From Catenovulum sediminis (lineage in GTDB: Bacteria; Pseudomonadota; Gammaproteobacteria; Enterobacterales; Alteromonadaceae): a stretch of 64,000 bases of DNA. Positions 16,230-25,369 of this stretch are shown here, piece after piece. Location of the stretch: NCBI RefSeq assembly GCF_040270295.1, contig NZ_JBELOE010000254.1. The stretch is one strand, 5' to 3'. Under the pieces are notes generated by a model, which worked only from the letters and a program-made list of their open reading frames with translations, was not told where the DNA came from and did not search any database. Each line of letters opens with the position of its first letter. The first letter of the stretch is position 1. Made by a program: the position numbers and the translations under genes.

Positions 16230-17906
16230 TTAATTCTTTTTCTCATAGGCTTCGTTATGCACAGAAGCAACCGCGCGACCCGAAGGATCAGCCATTTTAC
16301 TAAAGCTTTCATCCCAAGCTAACGCTTCAGGTGTACTACATGCAACAGATTTACCGCCTGGAACACATTCGGCACAGCTTGCATGTGGGAAGAATTCTTC
16401 GAAAATACTACGGTAATAATACGCTTCTTTAGTGTCTGGTGCGTTGTGCGGATATCTATGATCAGCATTTGCCAATTGATCATCCGATACTTGCGCAGCA
16501 GCATGCTCTTTTAAGCTATCAATCCAACTATAACCTACACCGTCACTAAATTGTTCTTTTTGACGCCATAAAACTTCTTCAGGTAAATAACCATCAAAGG
16601 CTTCACGTAGAATATTCTTCTCAATTTTACCATCACGACACATCTTCGCTTCTGGATTAATAGACATGGCAATATCTAGGAAGTCTTTATCTAAGAAAGG
16701 TACGCGTGATTCAACACCCCAAGCAGACATCGCTTTGTTTGCGCGTGCACAATCAAACATGTGTAGTTTGTTTAACTTACGTAATGTTTCTTCATGGAAT
16801 TCTTTAGCGTTTGGTGCTTTGTGGAAATATAAATAACCACCAAATACTTCGTCTGCACCTTCACCTGATAATACCATCTTAATACCCATAGCTTTAATTT
16901 TACGTGCCATTAGGTACATAGGGGTGGAGGCGCGAATCGTTGTAACATCATAAGTTTCTAAATGGTATATAACGTCGCGAACGGCATCAATACCATCTTG
17001 CACTGTGTAATGAATTTCGTGGTGAACGGTACCAATTGCATCTGCAACTTTTTTGGCGGCAATTAAATCGGGTGCACCCTCAAGTCCTACCGCAAATGAG
17101 TGTAATTTAGGCCACCAAGCGTCAGTCTGGTCATTATCTTCGATACGTTTTTCTGCAAATTTTTGTGTAATAGCAGAAATCACAGACGAGTCTAAACCAC
17201 CTGAAAGTAATACGCCGTAAGGCACATCAGACATTAAATGTGTTTTAACGGCTTTTTCTAATGCTGCATTGATATCTTTCGCGTCGGCTTTGTTATCTTT
17301 AACCGCATCATAGCTCATCCAATCACGCTGGTAATATTTTGTCAGCTCACCAGTTGCACTGTGTAAATAATGCCCAGGAGGGAACTCTTTAATTGAATGA
17401 CAAGCCGGAACTAAAGCTTTCATTTCTGAAGCAACATAAAAGTTACCATGCTCATCCCAACCCATATATAAAGGTATGATCCCAATATGGTCGCGAGCAA
17501 TTAAGTATTCATTTTTTGCTTCATCATAAAGAATAAATGCAAACATGCCTTTAAGCTCATCGATAAAGCTAATGCCTTTTTCTTCATACTTAGCCAAAAT
17601 AACTTCACAGTCAGACTTAGTTTGAAATTTGTAATCGATGCTTAAGCCTGCTTCCAGCTCTTTGTGATTATATATTTCACCGTTGACAGCCAAGATGTGA
17701 TTTCGATTTTGGTTGAAGAGTGGCTGTGCGCCATTGTCTACATCGACAATAGCCAAACGTTCGTGAGCTAAGATTGCATTTTCACCAGCATAGATACCAG
17801 ACCAATCTGGACCACGGTGTCGCATTGTTTTAGACAGCTCTAAAGCTTGCTGTCTTAATTCTGCTCGATCTGTTTTCAGATCGAGAATACCAAAAATTGA
17901 GCACAT
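16230..17906 (-). CDS. asnB: Asparagine synthase B (glutamine-hydrolysing)
   Basis: Makes asparagine from aspartate, ATP and glutamine. The N-terminal nucleophile cysteine is C2 (MCSIFGILD), heading the glutaminase domain (about 2-190), which includes RHRGPDWSG, AVNGEIYNH and KSDCEVI. The synthetase domain has the PP-loop LLSGGLDSSVIS near 230 and VLSGEGADEVFGGYLYFH near 345. The 558 residues match AsnB (E. coli 554). It stands alone on the minus strand; a candidate promoter lies about 160 bp upstream. Confidence 0.96.
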   Translation of the reverse strand: MCSIFGILDLKTDRAELRQQALELSKTMRHRGPDWSGIYAGENAILAHERLAIVDVDNGAQPLFNQNRNHILAVNGEIYNHKELEAGLSIDYKFQTKSDCEVILAKYEEKGISFIDELKGMFAFILYDEAKNEYLIARDHIGIIPLYMGWDEHGNFYVASEMKALVPACHSIKEFPPGHYLHSATGELTKYYQRDWMSYDAVKDNKADAKDINAALEKAVKTHLMSDVPYGVLLSGGLDSSVISAITQKFAEKRIEDNDQTDAWWPKLHSFAVGLEGAPDLIAAKKVADAIGTVHHEIHYTVQDGIDAVRDVIYHLETYDVTTIRASTPMYLMARKIKAMGIKMVLSGEGADEVFGGYLYFHKAPNAKEFHEETLRKLNKLHMFDCARANKAMSAWGVESRVPFLDKDFLDIAMSINPEAKMCRDGKIEKNILREAFDGYLPEEVLWRQKEQFSDGVGYSWIDSLKEHAAAQVSDDQLANADHRYPHNAPDTKEAYYYRSIFEEFFPHASCAECVPGGKSVACSTPEALAWDESFSKMADPSGRAVASVHNEAYEKKN

Positions 17907-18311
17907 AGAGTTTATTACTCCCTCTTCAACCTATTCAAACTATTCGAAATCACAACGGGGTATGTATCCCCAATTAAGGGTTAGTCAGCATATTCATAAA
18001 TGCATAGAATGCAAGACCTGATTGTTATATGGCCTAAATTTTTTGTTGCATGACTAAGCGGACGCGCATTATAGCAAAGTGTTCTTAATCTGAACATCTT
18101 TAGTCACGACAAACATCAAATGGTTTTTCACTTAAATTGTAAATGGGTTGACGTTTGGTCAAAAATGTGTCGATTCCTTAACAAATATAGGTTTAAGTGG
18201 CATATAAATGACGTATTATAGTTTAAAAAAAATTATGCCTAAGCTAGACTCAATATCATATCTTAACTGATATTTGTGTCAGTTTTGGCGGCTGAGATTT
18301 TGGGGTAATAA
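17907..18311. other. Divergent intergenic region asnB / adhesin
   Basis: This 405-bp AT-rich gap carries the start signals of two divergent genes. On the minus strand a candidate asnB -10 is listed separately. On the plus strand TATTAT at 18214-18219 could be the -10 of the adhesin gene, about 95 bp upstream, but no good -35 matches it. GGGGT at about 18301 is the adhesin ribosome binding site. No obvious c-di-GMP riboswitch fold was recognised. Confidence 0.5.
18068..18073 (-). promoter_or_regulatory. Candidate -10 element for asnB
   Basis: On the minus strand this reads GC-TATAAT-GC. The hexamer 17 bp upstream, TGTTCA, is a poor -35. The implied asnB leader is about 155 nt. Confidence 0.35.
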
Positions 18312-21300
18312 ATGGCTAGCGAAGTAGTATTAAAAGATTCAGGAAGGGTTTCTGATATTCAAGGCGTTGTTTATAAATCTGTCAATGGTGAGCTTATTCC
18401 TGTTGCAGTAGGTGAATCTTTGGTCGCTGGGCAAATTTTGGTATTAGAAGCCGGTGCTAAAATTAAATTTATTAAACCTAATGGTGAAGAAGAAGAAATA
18501 GTCGCATCTGATAGTTCTGAACAAGTCATTCAAGTTGATGGCGAGGTAGTAGAACAAGGAGATGAACAAGATACGACAGGGGATGAAATTGAACAAATTC
18601 AACAAGCGGTTGAAGAAGGGGATTTAAGCCAAGTAGCAGCGACGGCAGCAGGGGGCAGTAACAGCTCCGAAGGTGGCGCGTCAGTGACATCAATTGAGAG
18701 GAACGACCAGCAAACAATTGCTAATGCAGGTTTTTCTACCGGTTCTAATCAGTCAAATACACAACAAGAGTTTACTTTTACTCCACCACAGCCAGTTTCT
18801 GAATTCTTGCTGGACTCAACAGCACCGAGTGGTGCTTTTGATGATTTAGTTACCAATACCCTGACACCTACTTTGACAGGCACGGTAGATGATGCTTCCG
18901 CAACCATTACCGCGACTGTTAATGGACAGCCTGTTAATGTTTTAAATAATGGTGATGGTACATTTAGCTTCGAATCTGGCTTTTCTTTGCAAGAAGGTAA
19001 TAATCAAATAGAGGTGACTTTTACTGATGCCAGTGGTAACCAATCCAGTATAACTGCTTCTATTACTGCAGATACAGTTGTACCTACCGGTACTGTCAAT
19101 GATCAAGTAACGGATGATGTTACACCTGAAATAACAGGGACAGTCGATGATTCCGAAGCTTTAGTTGTGGTTTCTATTAATGGCCAACAATTTCAAGCTG
19201 TTAATAACGGGGATGGCAGTTGGACGTTAGCTGATAACCAAGTCGCTGAGCTTGCCGAACAGGGACATGTTGTTACAGCTGAGTTTTTTGACTTAGCGGG
19301 TAATTCCAGTAGTGCTTCAGGCACCGTCACAGTTGAAATTAACGAAGCGCCGGAGATTGAACTTAGAACGAACAATATTTCTGAAAATAATAGTTTTGCA
19401 GGGCAAGTCATTGCAAATATTTCGGTATCAGATCCGGATGGTGATTTTGTTACTGTCAGTTTATTAAATAACGAATTAGGTTATTTTACGATTCAAGGAA
19501 ATCAGGTTGTATTAACCCAGGTTGGTGTTGATGCAATTCAAAATGATGAGTTAAACTTAACAAGCCTTAATTTAACAGTCAGTGCAACTGATGGTGAATT
19601 GACATCGCAAAGTGAGGCCGTTGTGTTGGTCGCTCGAGGTGACAATGCCGCAGTTTTGTCTGTTGATATGAGTGGCGAGCTCTCGGAAGCCGGTGGCGCT
19701 ATTACTTATACCGCGTCGTTATCTCAAGCCAGCCAAGCAGACATCACAGTTACCTTGGATGGCGGTGAAACAATTGTTATCGGCGCGGGGCAATTAACCT
19801 CTTCAATTACAGTACCTGTTGCAGCAGATAATAATGTTTATGTAGACCAGCGCGTTATAGAAAACTCTATTCAAAGTGTTACGGGTGGCAGTTTTGATAA
19901 TTTGGTGGTTGATTCTGCGCCTATGTCGTTGAATGTAGCGGATACGATTGATGAGACCGTTATTTCGTTACAGGCAACTGATTCGCTTACTGAAAGTGGC
20001 GGAGAAATTGTTTATACAGCAACTTTATCAAACCCAGCACAAACTGATGTAATTGCGACATTGGCTAATGGCAGCCAGATCACGATAGCAGCAGGAAATA
20101 CCAGTGGCTCAGTCACATTGAATGTTGCACCTGATGAAGATGTATACCTAGATAGTTTTGTTATTAGTAATTCAATAGTTGATGTTGTTGGTGGCAATTT
20201 TGAGCGACTTGTGACTGATTCAACATCAGCGACTACAGTTGTTCAGGATACAACTGACACCACTACTTTAAGGTTACAGGCAACAGAGAATGTGAACGAA
20301 GGTGGAGATATTCTTTACGTCGCAACTTTGTCCAATCCTGCTGAAACCGATGTTACGCTGAGCTTAACGACCGGTGAGTCAATCACTATTGTAGCCGGTG
20401 ATACACAAGGTAGTGTTATTGTCTCAACAGAAAATACACCCATTGCAGATGCAAAGACTATTCTATCGCAAATAGACATTGATTCAGTCACAGGTGGAAA
20501 TTTTGAAAATTTAGACATCTCTACAGAAGCCGTTGCGACGGTCGTTTCTGATGTAGCAGATACGACAACATTAAGTTTATCAGCTAACTCTAGTGTGACT
20601 GAAGGCGCAGGTATTATCTACACGGCTACTTTGTCTTCACCAGCAGGATCAGAAGTCACTTTATCTCTGACAAATGGCACAACTATTGTTATTCCAGCGG
20701 GAGAAACTGAAAGTAGTGTTGTTGTTGAAACATCGAATGATGTTTATTTGGGTGAACAAGTAATAAATGTCGCAATTGATGCAGCCTCAGTCATTGGCGG
20801 AAACTTTGAAGATTTATCAATTGATAGCGATTTTGTTTCTACTCGAATTGTAGACGCTATTGATACTGTATCTTTGTCGTTAAATGCAACAGCGGCAGTG
20901 ACAGAAGGTGAAAGCATTGAATATACAGCGACACTGAGCGAACCTGCACAGACAGATGTGACGTTTTCATTATCTAATGGTCAAGTGATGACGATTGCTG
21001 CCGGGTTGACGCAAGCTAGCATTACCCTTGATACACAAGATGATGTTTATCTTGATGCGGGAGAGATAACTGCTTCTATCATTGCTGATTCTGTATCTGG
21101 CGGTAATTTTGAAAATTTAGCCGTAGATACAAACACTGTGACAACAGTTGTATCGGATACCATTGATACTGTTTCTCTAAATTTAACTGCGACCGAAACG
21201 GTAGAGGCAGGCGGAAGCATTGTTTATACGGTTTCATTGAGTCATGCAGCGCGATCTGATTTTTCTGTTGAATTATCTAATGGCGAAATTGTGACGGTTG

Positions 21301-24300
21301 CGTCTGGAGCCCTTGAGGGTAGTGTAACTACTTCAGTCGACAGTGCGCAGTCAGAAGATGTTGTTGTAAATATTTTGGAAGACAGTTTAAGTGGCGGCTC
21401 TTTTGAGCTGGTTCAGGTTGCTAATGGTTCTGCAAGAACCGTGGTCAATGATTCGGTTGATACGGTTGAATTAAATTTATCTGCGACATCCAGTGTCTTT
21501 GAAGGCGGCACTATTATTTATACGGCCAGCTTAAATGCAGTCACTGATAGCGATATTACAGTTCAATTAACTAATGGGCAGTCTATCACTATTTTGGCAG
21601 GTCAAAGCTTTGGTGAAATAGCTGTTAATGTTGACGATGATGTGTATGTTGGCGCAGATGCGGTGACTGCGGGTATTGCACAATTAGAAGATCAAAGCTT
21701 CAATATTACTGGCGGTAACTTCGAGAATTTGGTTGTCGGTACTTCAAGTGCAACCACATTGGTATCTGATGTCGATACAGACGTCACTTTAAGTTTATCG
21801 GCGACAAGCAGTGTGTTAGAAGGCGGTATTATTACTTATACCGCAACTTTAAGCCATGCAGCCGAAACTGAAATGACGATTGCTTTAACCAATGGTCAAA
21901 GCATAACGATTGCAGCGGGTAGCACATCTGGTACGGTTAACGTTTCGGCTGGCGATGATGTATATGTTGGCGCGGATGCGGTGACAGCTTCAATAGCTGT
22001 TGATCAACAGCAGCAACCTGCGATCACTGGCGGCAATTTCGAGAATTTGGTTGTTGAAACCAGCTCGGTAACCACATCGGTATCTGATGTCGATACAGAC
22101 GTCACCCTGAATTTATCGGCCACTTCTAGCGTATTAGAAGGTGGTATTATTACTTATACCGCAACCTTAAGTCATGCAGCTGAAACTGACATGACAATTG
22201 GTTTAACTAATGGCCAAAGCATAACGATTGCAGCGGGTAGCACATCTGGTACGGTTAACGTAACCGCTGCAGATGATGTGTATGTTGGCGCAGATGCGGT
22301 TACGGCTGGCATTGCACAGCTTGAAGATGAAAATTTTGATATCACGGGCGGCAACTTCGAAAACCTAGTGGTGGGCACCAGCTCAGTTACCACGACAGTA
22401 ACTGATGATCAAGATGTGACTCAATTATCGCTTGAAGTAGATACTGGAAATTTTGCACAAGGTAATATTACACTGACGCTAACCCTTGATAATGCCCCAG
22501 AAAGTGACTTGAATTTAACATTAACGAATGGTGCGCAATTGACAATTTCTGCTGGTGAAACAGAAAAAGAAATTAATATATCTGTACCGTTAATTAATCA
22601 AGGAAACACCTTTAATATAGGCGTGCAAAGCTACACAGGTGGTAATTACGAGTCACTCACATTGCCGGAAACAATTCAAGTAGAATTACCACAAGGCCCA
22701 GATATTAACGTAAACGATGAAAATAGCGAAGATGTCGGTCACATCACGGTTAACGAGCAAGGGTTAACCGATCAAAGTAACAGTCAAATTGCAACGGGCA
22801 CCTTTACAATATCATCCGAAGCTGCGTTATCGAGTCTGTCTGTTGCTGGCACAAACGTCAGTGCCGCTCAGTTAGCTTCAGTGTTAATTCAGCCGATAGT
22901 TATAGAAACAGATAACGGGCAAATAACATTAAACTCATACAACGCTTTAACCGGTGAGGTGGGTTATAGTTATCAACTTAACAACGCTGTTGATCATGGT
23001 AATGGGAGCAGTATCACTGAAAGCATAAGCATTCAAGTAACAAACTCATTGTTGCAAACTGCGAATGAAACTTTAAATGTGAATATTGTTGACGACACAC
23101 CAAGCTTAACAATCAGCCAGCCAGCAATATCTAAATTTGAGTTATTGGATCACAATATCGTAATTGTGCTGGATATCTCAGGTTCGATGGATGACGCATT
23201 CGATGGTACAACGGGCCTCGCAGCCTCTATAGACGGTATCGAACAATTATTAAATACTTACTCAGCGATGGGAAATGTATCAGTAAAACTAATCCCATTC
23301 TCATCAAATGCGACAGAGCAAGGTTGGACAAACACAGAGTCTGCAATTAATTCATTAAACAATTTAAATGCTTCGGGCGTCACAGACTATGATGATCCGT
23401 TAAAAGCCTTGGTAGATGGTTACTCAGTGCCGCAAGAAGCCCCAACAAAAGTGTACTTTATATCGGATGGTAATCCGTATGGTTCGGGTGAAGGTCAAGA
23501 TAATATTTCAGCTATAACAAACTACCAAGCGACTTGGAAGAATTTTATAGAAGAAAACAATATTGATGTTGAAGTGATCGGTATAGGTAACTCGGTCACT
23601 TACGAATATCTCAATATGGTTGGAGCGCCAACGCAAACGATAAAAGATGAAAGTGGTAATTTTGTTGCAGCAGATAACGTGGTATCAGTGACTACAGCGA
23701 TAGGACTGGCTCAGGCCATGCTTGCAACAATTACAAGTGGTTCATCGGGTGCGGTGCAGGCTTCTCAAGGCAATATTGGAGTAATAGATTATGGTGCAGA
23801 CAGCCCAGGTGAAATTGAATCAATAACGGTTGATGGGGTTGAATATACAGCTACACATACCGACGTAGAAAACAGCGTATTAGAAGTAGACACTCAAAAT
23901 GGCGGAACATTAACTTTTAATTTCGCAACCGGCAATTACAACTACCAAGTGCCATTTACGAACAAAGAAAATGCAAATGCAGAAAACCCAGCATGGAGCA
24001 AAATATCGATACAAAACCAAGGCTCTGAATGGCTGTTAACTGAAAGTTTTACCATAAAAGTCGCAGACGCAGATGGCGATAGTGTTTCATCAGATTTAAT
24101 TGTTAGAACTCAATTCCCGGCTACATCGGCTGAATCTGCGCCTGAAGCGCTTGACGATACGACATCCATTAATGAGTTAAACGGAACACTAGCCAGTGAT
24201 ATGAGCCAAATACAAGTTGCTGGTAATGTTCTGGACAATGATGAAATAAGCTTTGATGTTAGTCAGCCAGTAGTCGGAGTTAAGCAAGGTGTAGGTGTTG

Positions 24301-25313
24301 TCCAAGAAGGAAACGTCGGAACTAATATCACAGGTTTGTATGGTTCTTTAGTGATGAATGCAAATGGTACATACAATTACGTACTAGACAATTCAAATGC
24401 CGCGGTTCAAGCATTGAATAATGGCGAAAAGTTAGTAGAAACATTCACCTATCTTATTAAAGATAATGATGGGGATGTGTCTACCGCGACACTCAGTATC
24501 GATATCAATGGTAAAACGGATACATTGCCTGAACTGACAGGTCAACCTGTGTATGGTTTTGGTGGTGATGACATCATTGCGGTCGCGTGGTGGGGATATA
24601 CTGTTACTCAAGCTGGATCGTATAAAGATCCAGCCGATGCAGATGCATTGAATGGGTTACACACTTTCAATGCGACAGAGTTGCAAAATGCAGGGTTTGA
24701 TTTTTACAGCGGTATAGGTCAGGTTACAGCTGCAGGTTACACCGCATACAATGCAGCTGAAGGCGCAGTACTGGTTGGTGGTAAAGGTGCAGATCAAATA
24801 ACCGGTGGTAGTGGTGATGATATCATTATAGGTGGTAGCAATGGTAATGGCGATTCATCATTAGCAGGTAGTCTTTACAACGGCGACTATATGACGGGTG
24901 GCAGTGGAAGCGATATGTTTGTGTGGCTGGCTGGCGATGACCAAGAACTGGGTTTCTCAAACATAAGCAATAATCCAACTGTAGCAACCGACTATATCTC
25001 TGATTTTGAAGTGACAGAACGTGCGATAACAGGGGAAGTGAACCAACAAGGAGATGTACTGGATTTATCAGACTTGTTAGAAGGTGAAAATGATAGCAAT
25101 CTGGATGCATATTTGAATTTCGAAGTGGTCGATGGTGATACCGTTATCTCAGTGTCAAAAGAGGGTGAATTCGCTGAAGATGAAAACGACGAAAATAAAA
25201 CAGATATGAAAATCGTGTTGGAAAATACAGATCTCAGTGCAGGTACCACGGGTACAGATGCAGACATCATCCGCAAATTGATGGAAGATAATCAATTAAA
25301 TACGGACAACTAA
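18312..25313 (+). CDS. Giant LapA-type RTX surface adhesin
   Basis: A 2,333-residue type I secreted adhesin, probably held at the outer membrane for biofilm attachment. Domains in order: a retention module at about 1-108; a LapG-type cleavage motif TAAG at 111-114; two Bap-like Ig repeats (about 168-345); a cadherin-like domain (about 347-443); ten tandem Ig-like repeats of about 102 residues (445-1462) sharing EGG-I-YTATLS, NGQSITIAAG and GGNFENL; a von Willebrand A domain with MIDAS motif DISGS (D1621); further VCBS-like repeats; RTX nonapeptides GGKGADQITGGSGDD (from 2156); and an acidic C-terminal type I secretion signal. No Sec signal is present, as expected. The following genes encode its exporter, protease and c-di-GMP receptor. 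The ligand is unknown. Confidence 0.93.
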   Translation: MASEVVLKDSGRVSDIQGVVYKSVNGELIPVAVGESLVAGQILVLEAGAKIKFIKPNGEEEEIVASDSSEQVIQVDGEVVEQGDEQDTTGDEIEQIQQAVEEGDLSQVAATAAGGSNSSEGGASVTSIERNDQQTIANAGFSTGSNQSNTQQEFTFTPPQPVSEFLLDSTAPSGAFDDLVTNTLTPTLTGTVDDASATITATVNGQPVNVLNNGDGTFSFESGFSLQEGNNQIEVTFTDASGNQSSITASITADTVVPTGTVNDQVTDDVTPEITGTVDDSEALVVVSINGQQFQAVNNGDGSWTLADNQVAELAEQGHVVTAEFFDLAGNSSSASGTVTVEINEAPEIELRTNNISENNSFAGQVIANISVSDPDGDFVTVSLLNNELGYFTIQGNQVVLTQVGVDAIQNDELNLTSLNLTVSATDGELTSQSEAVVLVARGDNAAVLSVDMSGELSEAGGAITYTASLSQASQADITVTLDGGETIVIGAGQLTSSITVPVAADNNVYVDQRVIENSIQSVTGGSFDNLVVDSAPMSLNVADTIDETVISLQATDSLTESGGEIVYTATLSNPAQTDVIATLANGSQITIAAGNTSGSVTLNVAPDEDVYLDSFVISNSIVDVVGGNFERLVTDSTSATTVVQDTTDTTTLRLQATENVNEGGDILYVATLSNPAETDVTLSLTTGESITIVAGDTQGSVIVSTENTPIADAKTILSQIDIDSVTGGNFENLDISTEAVATVVSDVADTTTLSLSANSSVTEGAGIIYTATLSSPAGSEVTLSLTNGTTIVIPAGETESSVVVETSNDVYLGEQVINVAIDAASVIGGNFEDLSIDSDFVSTRIVDAIDTVSLSLNATAAVTEGESIEYTATLSEPAQTDVTFSLSNGQVMTIAAGLTQASITLDTQDDVYLDAGEITASIIADSVSGGNFENLAVDTNTVTTVVSDTIDTVSLNLTATETVEAGGSIVYTVSLSHAARSDFSVELSNGEIVTVASGALEGSVTTSVDSAQSEDVVVNILEDSLSGGSFELVQVANGSARTVVNDSVDTVELNLSATSSVFEGGTIIYTASLNAVTDSDITVQLTNGQSITILAGQSFGEIAVNVDDDVYVGADAVTAGIAQLEDQSFNITGGNFENLVVGTSSATTLVSDVDTDVTLSLSATSSVLEGGIITYTATLSHAAETEMTIALTNGQSITIAAGSTSGTVNVSAGDDVYVGADAVTASIAVDQQQQPAITGGNFENLVVETSSVTTSVSDVDTDVTLNLSATSSVLEGGIITYTATLSHAAETDMTIGLTNGQSITIAAGSTSGTVNVTAADDVYVGADAVTAGIAQLEDENFDITGGNFENLVVGTSSVTTTVTDDQDVTQLSLEVDTGNFAQGNITLTLTLDNAPESDLNLTLTNGAQLTISAGETEKEINISVPLINQGNTFNIGVQSYTGGNYESLTLPETIQVELPQGPDINVNDENSEDVGHITVNEQGLTDQSNSQIATGTFTISSEAALSSLSVAGTNVSAAQLASVLIQPIVIETDNGQITLNSYNALTGEVGYSYQLNNAVDHGNGSSITESISIQVTNSLLQTANETLNVNIVDDTPSLTISQPAISKFELLDHNIVIVLDISGSMDDAFDGTTGLAASIDGIEQLLNTYSAMGNVSVKLIPFSSNATEQGWTNTESAINSLNNLNASGVTDYDDPLKALVDGYSVPQEAPTKVYFISDGNPYGSGEGQDNISAITNYQATWKNFIEENNIDVEVIGIGNSVTYEYLNMVGAPTQTIKDESGNFVAADNVVSVTTAIGLAQAMLATITSGSSGAVQASQGNIGVIDYGADSPGEIESITVDGVEYTATHTDVENSVLEVDTQNGGTLTFNFATGNYNYQVPFTNKENANAENPAWSKISIQNQGSEWLLTESFTIKVADADGDSVSSDLIVRTQFPATSAESAPEALDDTTSINELNGTLASDMSQIQVAGNVLDNDEISFDVSQPVVGVKQGVGVVQEGNVGTNITGLYGSLVMNANGTYNYVLDNSNAAVQALNNGEKLVETFTYLIKDNDGDVSTATLSIDINGKTDTLPELTGQPVYGFGGDDIIAVAWWGYTVTQAGSYKDPADADALNGLHTFNATELQNAGFDFYSGIGQVTAAGYTAYNAAEGAVLVGGKGADQITGGSGDDIIIGGSNGNGDSSLAGSLYNGDYMTGGSGSDMFVWLAGDDQELGFSNISNNPTVATDYISDFEVTERAITGEVNQQGDVLDLSDLLEGENDSNLDAYLNFEVVDGDTVISVSKEGEFAEDENDENKTDMKIVLENTDLSAGTTGTDADIIRKLMEDNQLNTDN
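19644..22700 (+). repeat. Ten tandem ~306-bp repeats in the adhesin gene
   Basis: The repeats encode about 102 residues each. Most copies have diverged at the DNA level, but units 8 and 9 (about 21,780-22,400) share long identical runs, for example around AGCATAACGATTGCAGCGGG. This suggests recent duplication or gene conversion. Unit 10 is degenerate. Confidence 0.85.
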
Positions 25314-25319
25314 TAAAAT

Positions 25320-25341
25320 CGGGCTAACACATGTTAGCCCG
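25320..25341 (+). promoter_or_regulatory. Perfect hairpin between adhesin and exporter genes
   Basis: CGGGCTAAC, loop ACAT, then GTTAGCCCG forms a 9-bp perfect stem just 6 bp after the adhesin stop. There is no T tract after it, so it is unlikely to be a strong intrinsic terminator. It may protect the 3' end of the adhesin mRNA or partly attenuate transcription into the exporter genes. Confidence 0.6.
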
Positions 25342-25369
25342 TACAACATAAGAAAAAATAAATATAACT

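Noticed and set aside
17907..18311. c-di-GMP riboswitch upstream of the adhesin gene
   Set aside because: The regulation theme made it attractive, but no recognisable GEMM-type core was seen in the gap.
25320..25341. Intrinsic terminator after the adhesin gene
   Set aside because: The hairpin is strong but has no T tract, so it is listed as a regulatory hairpin instead.
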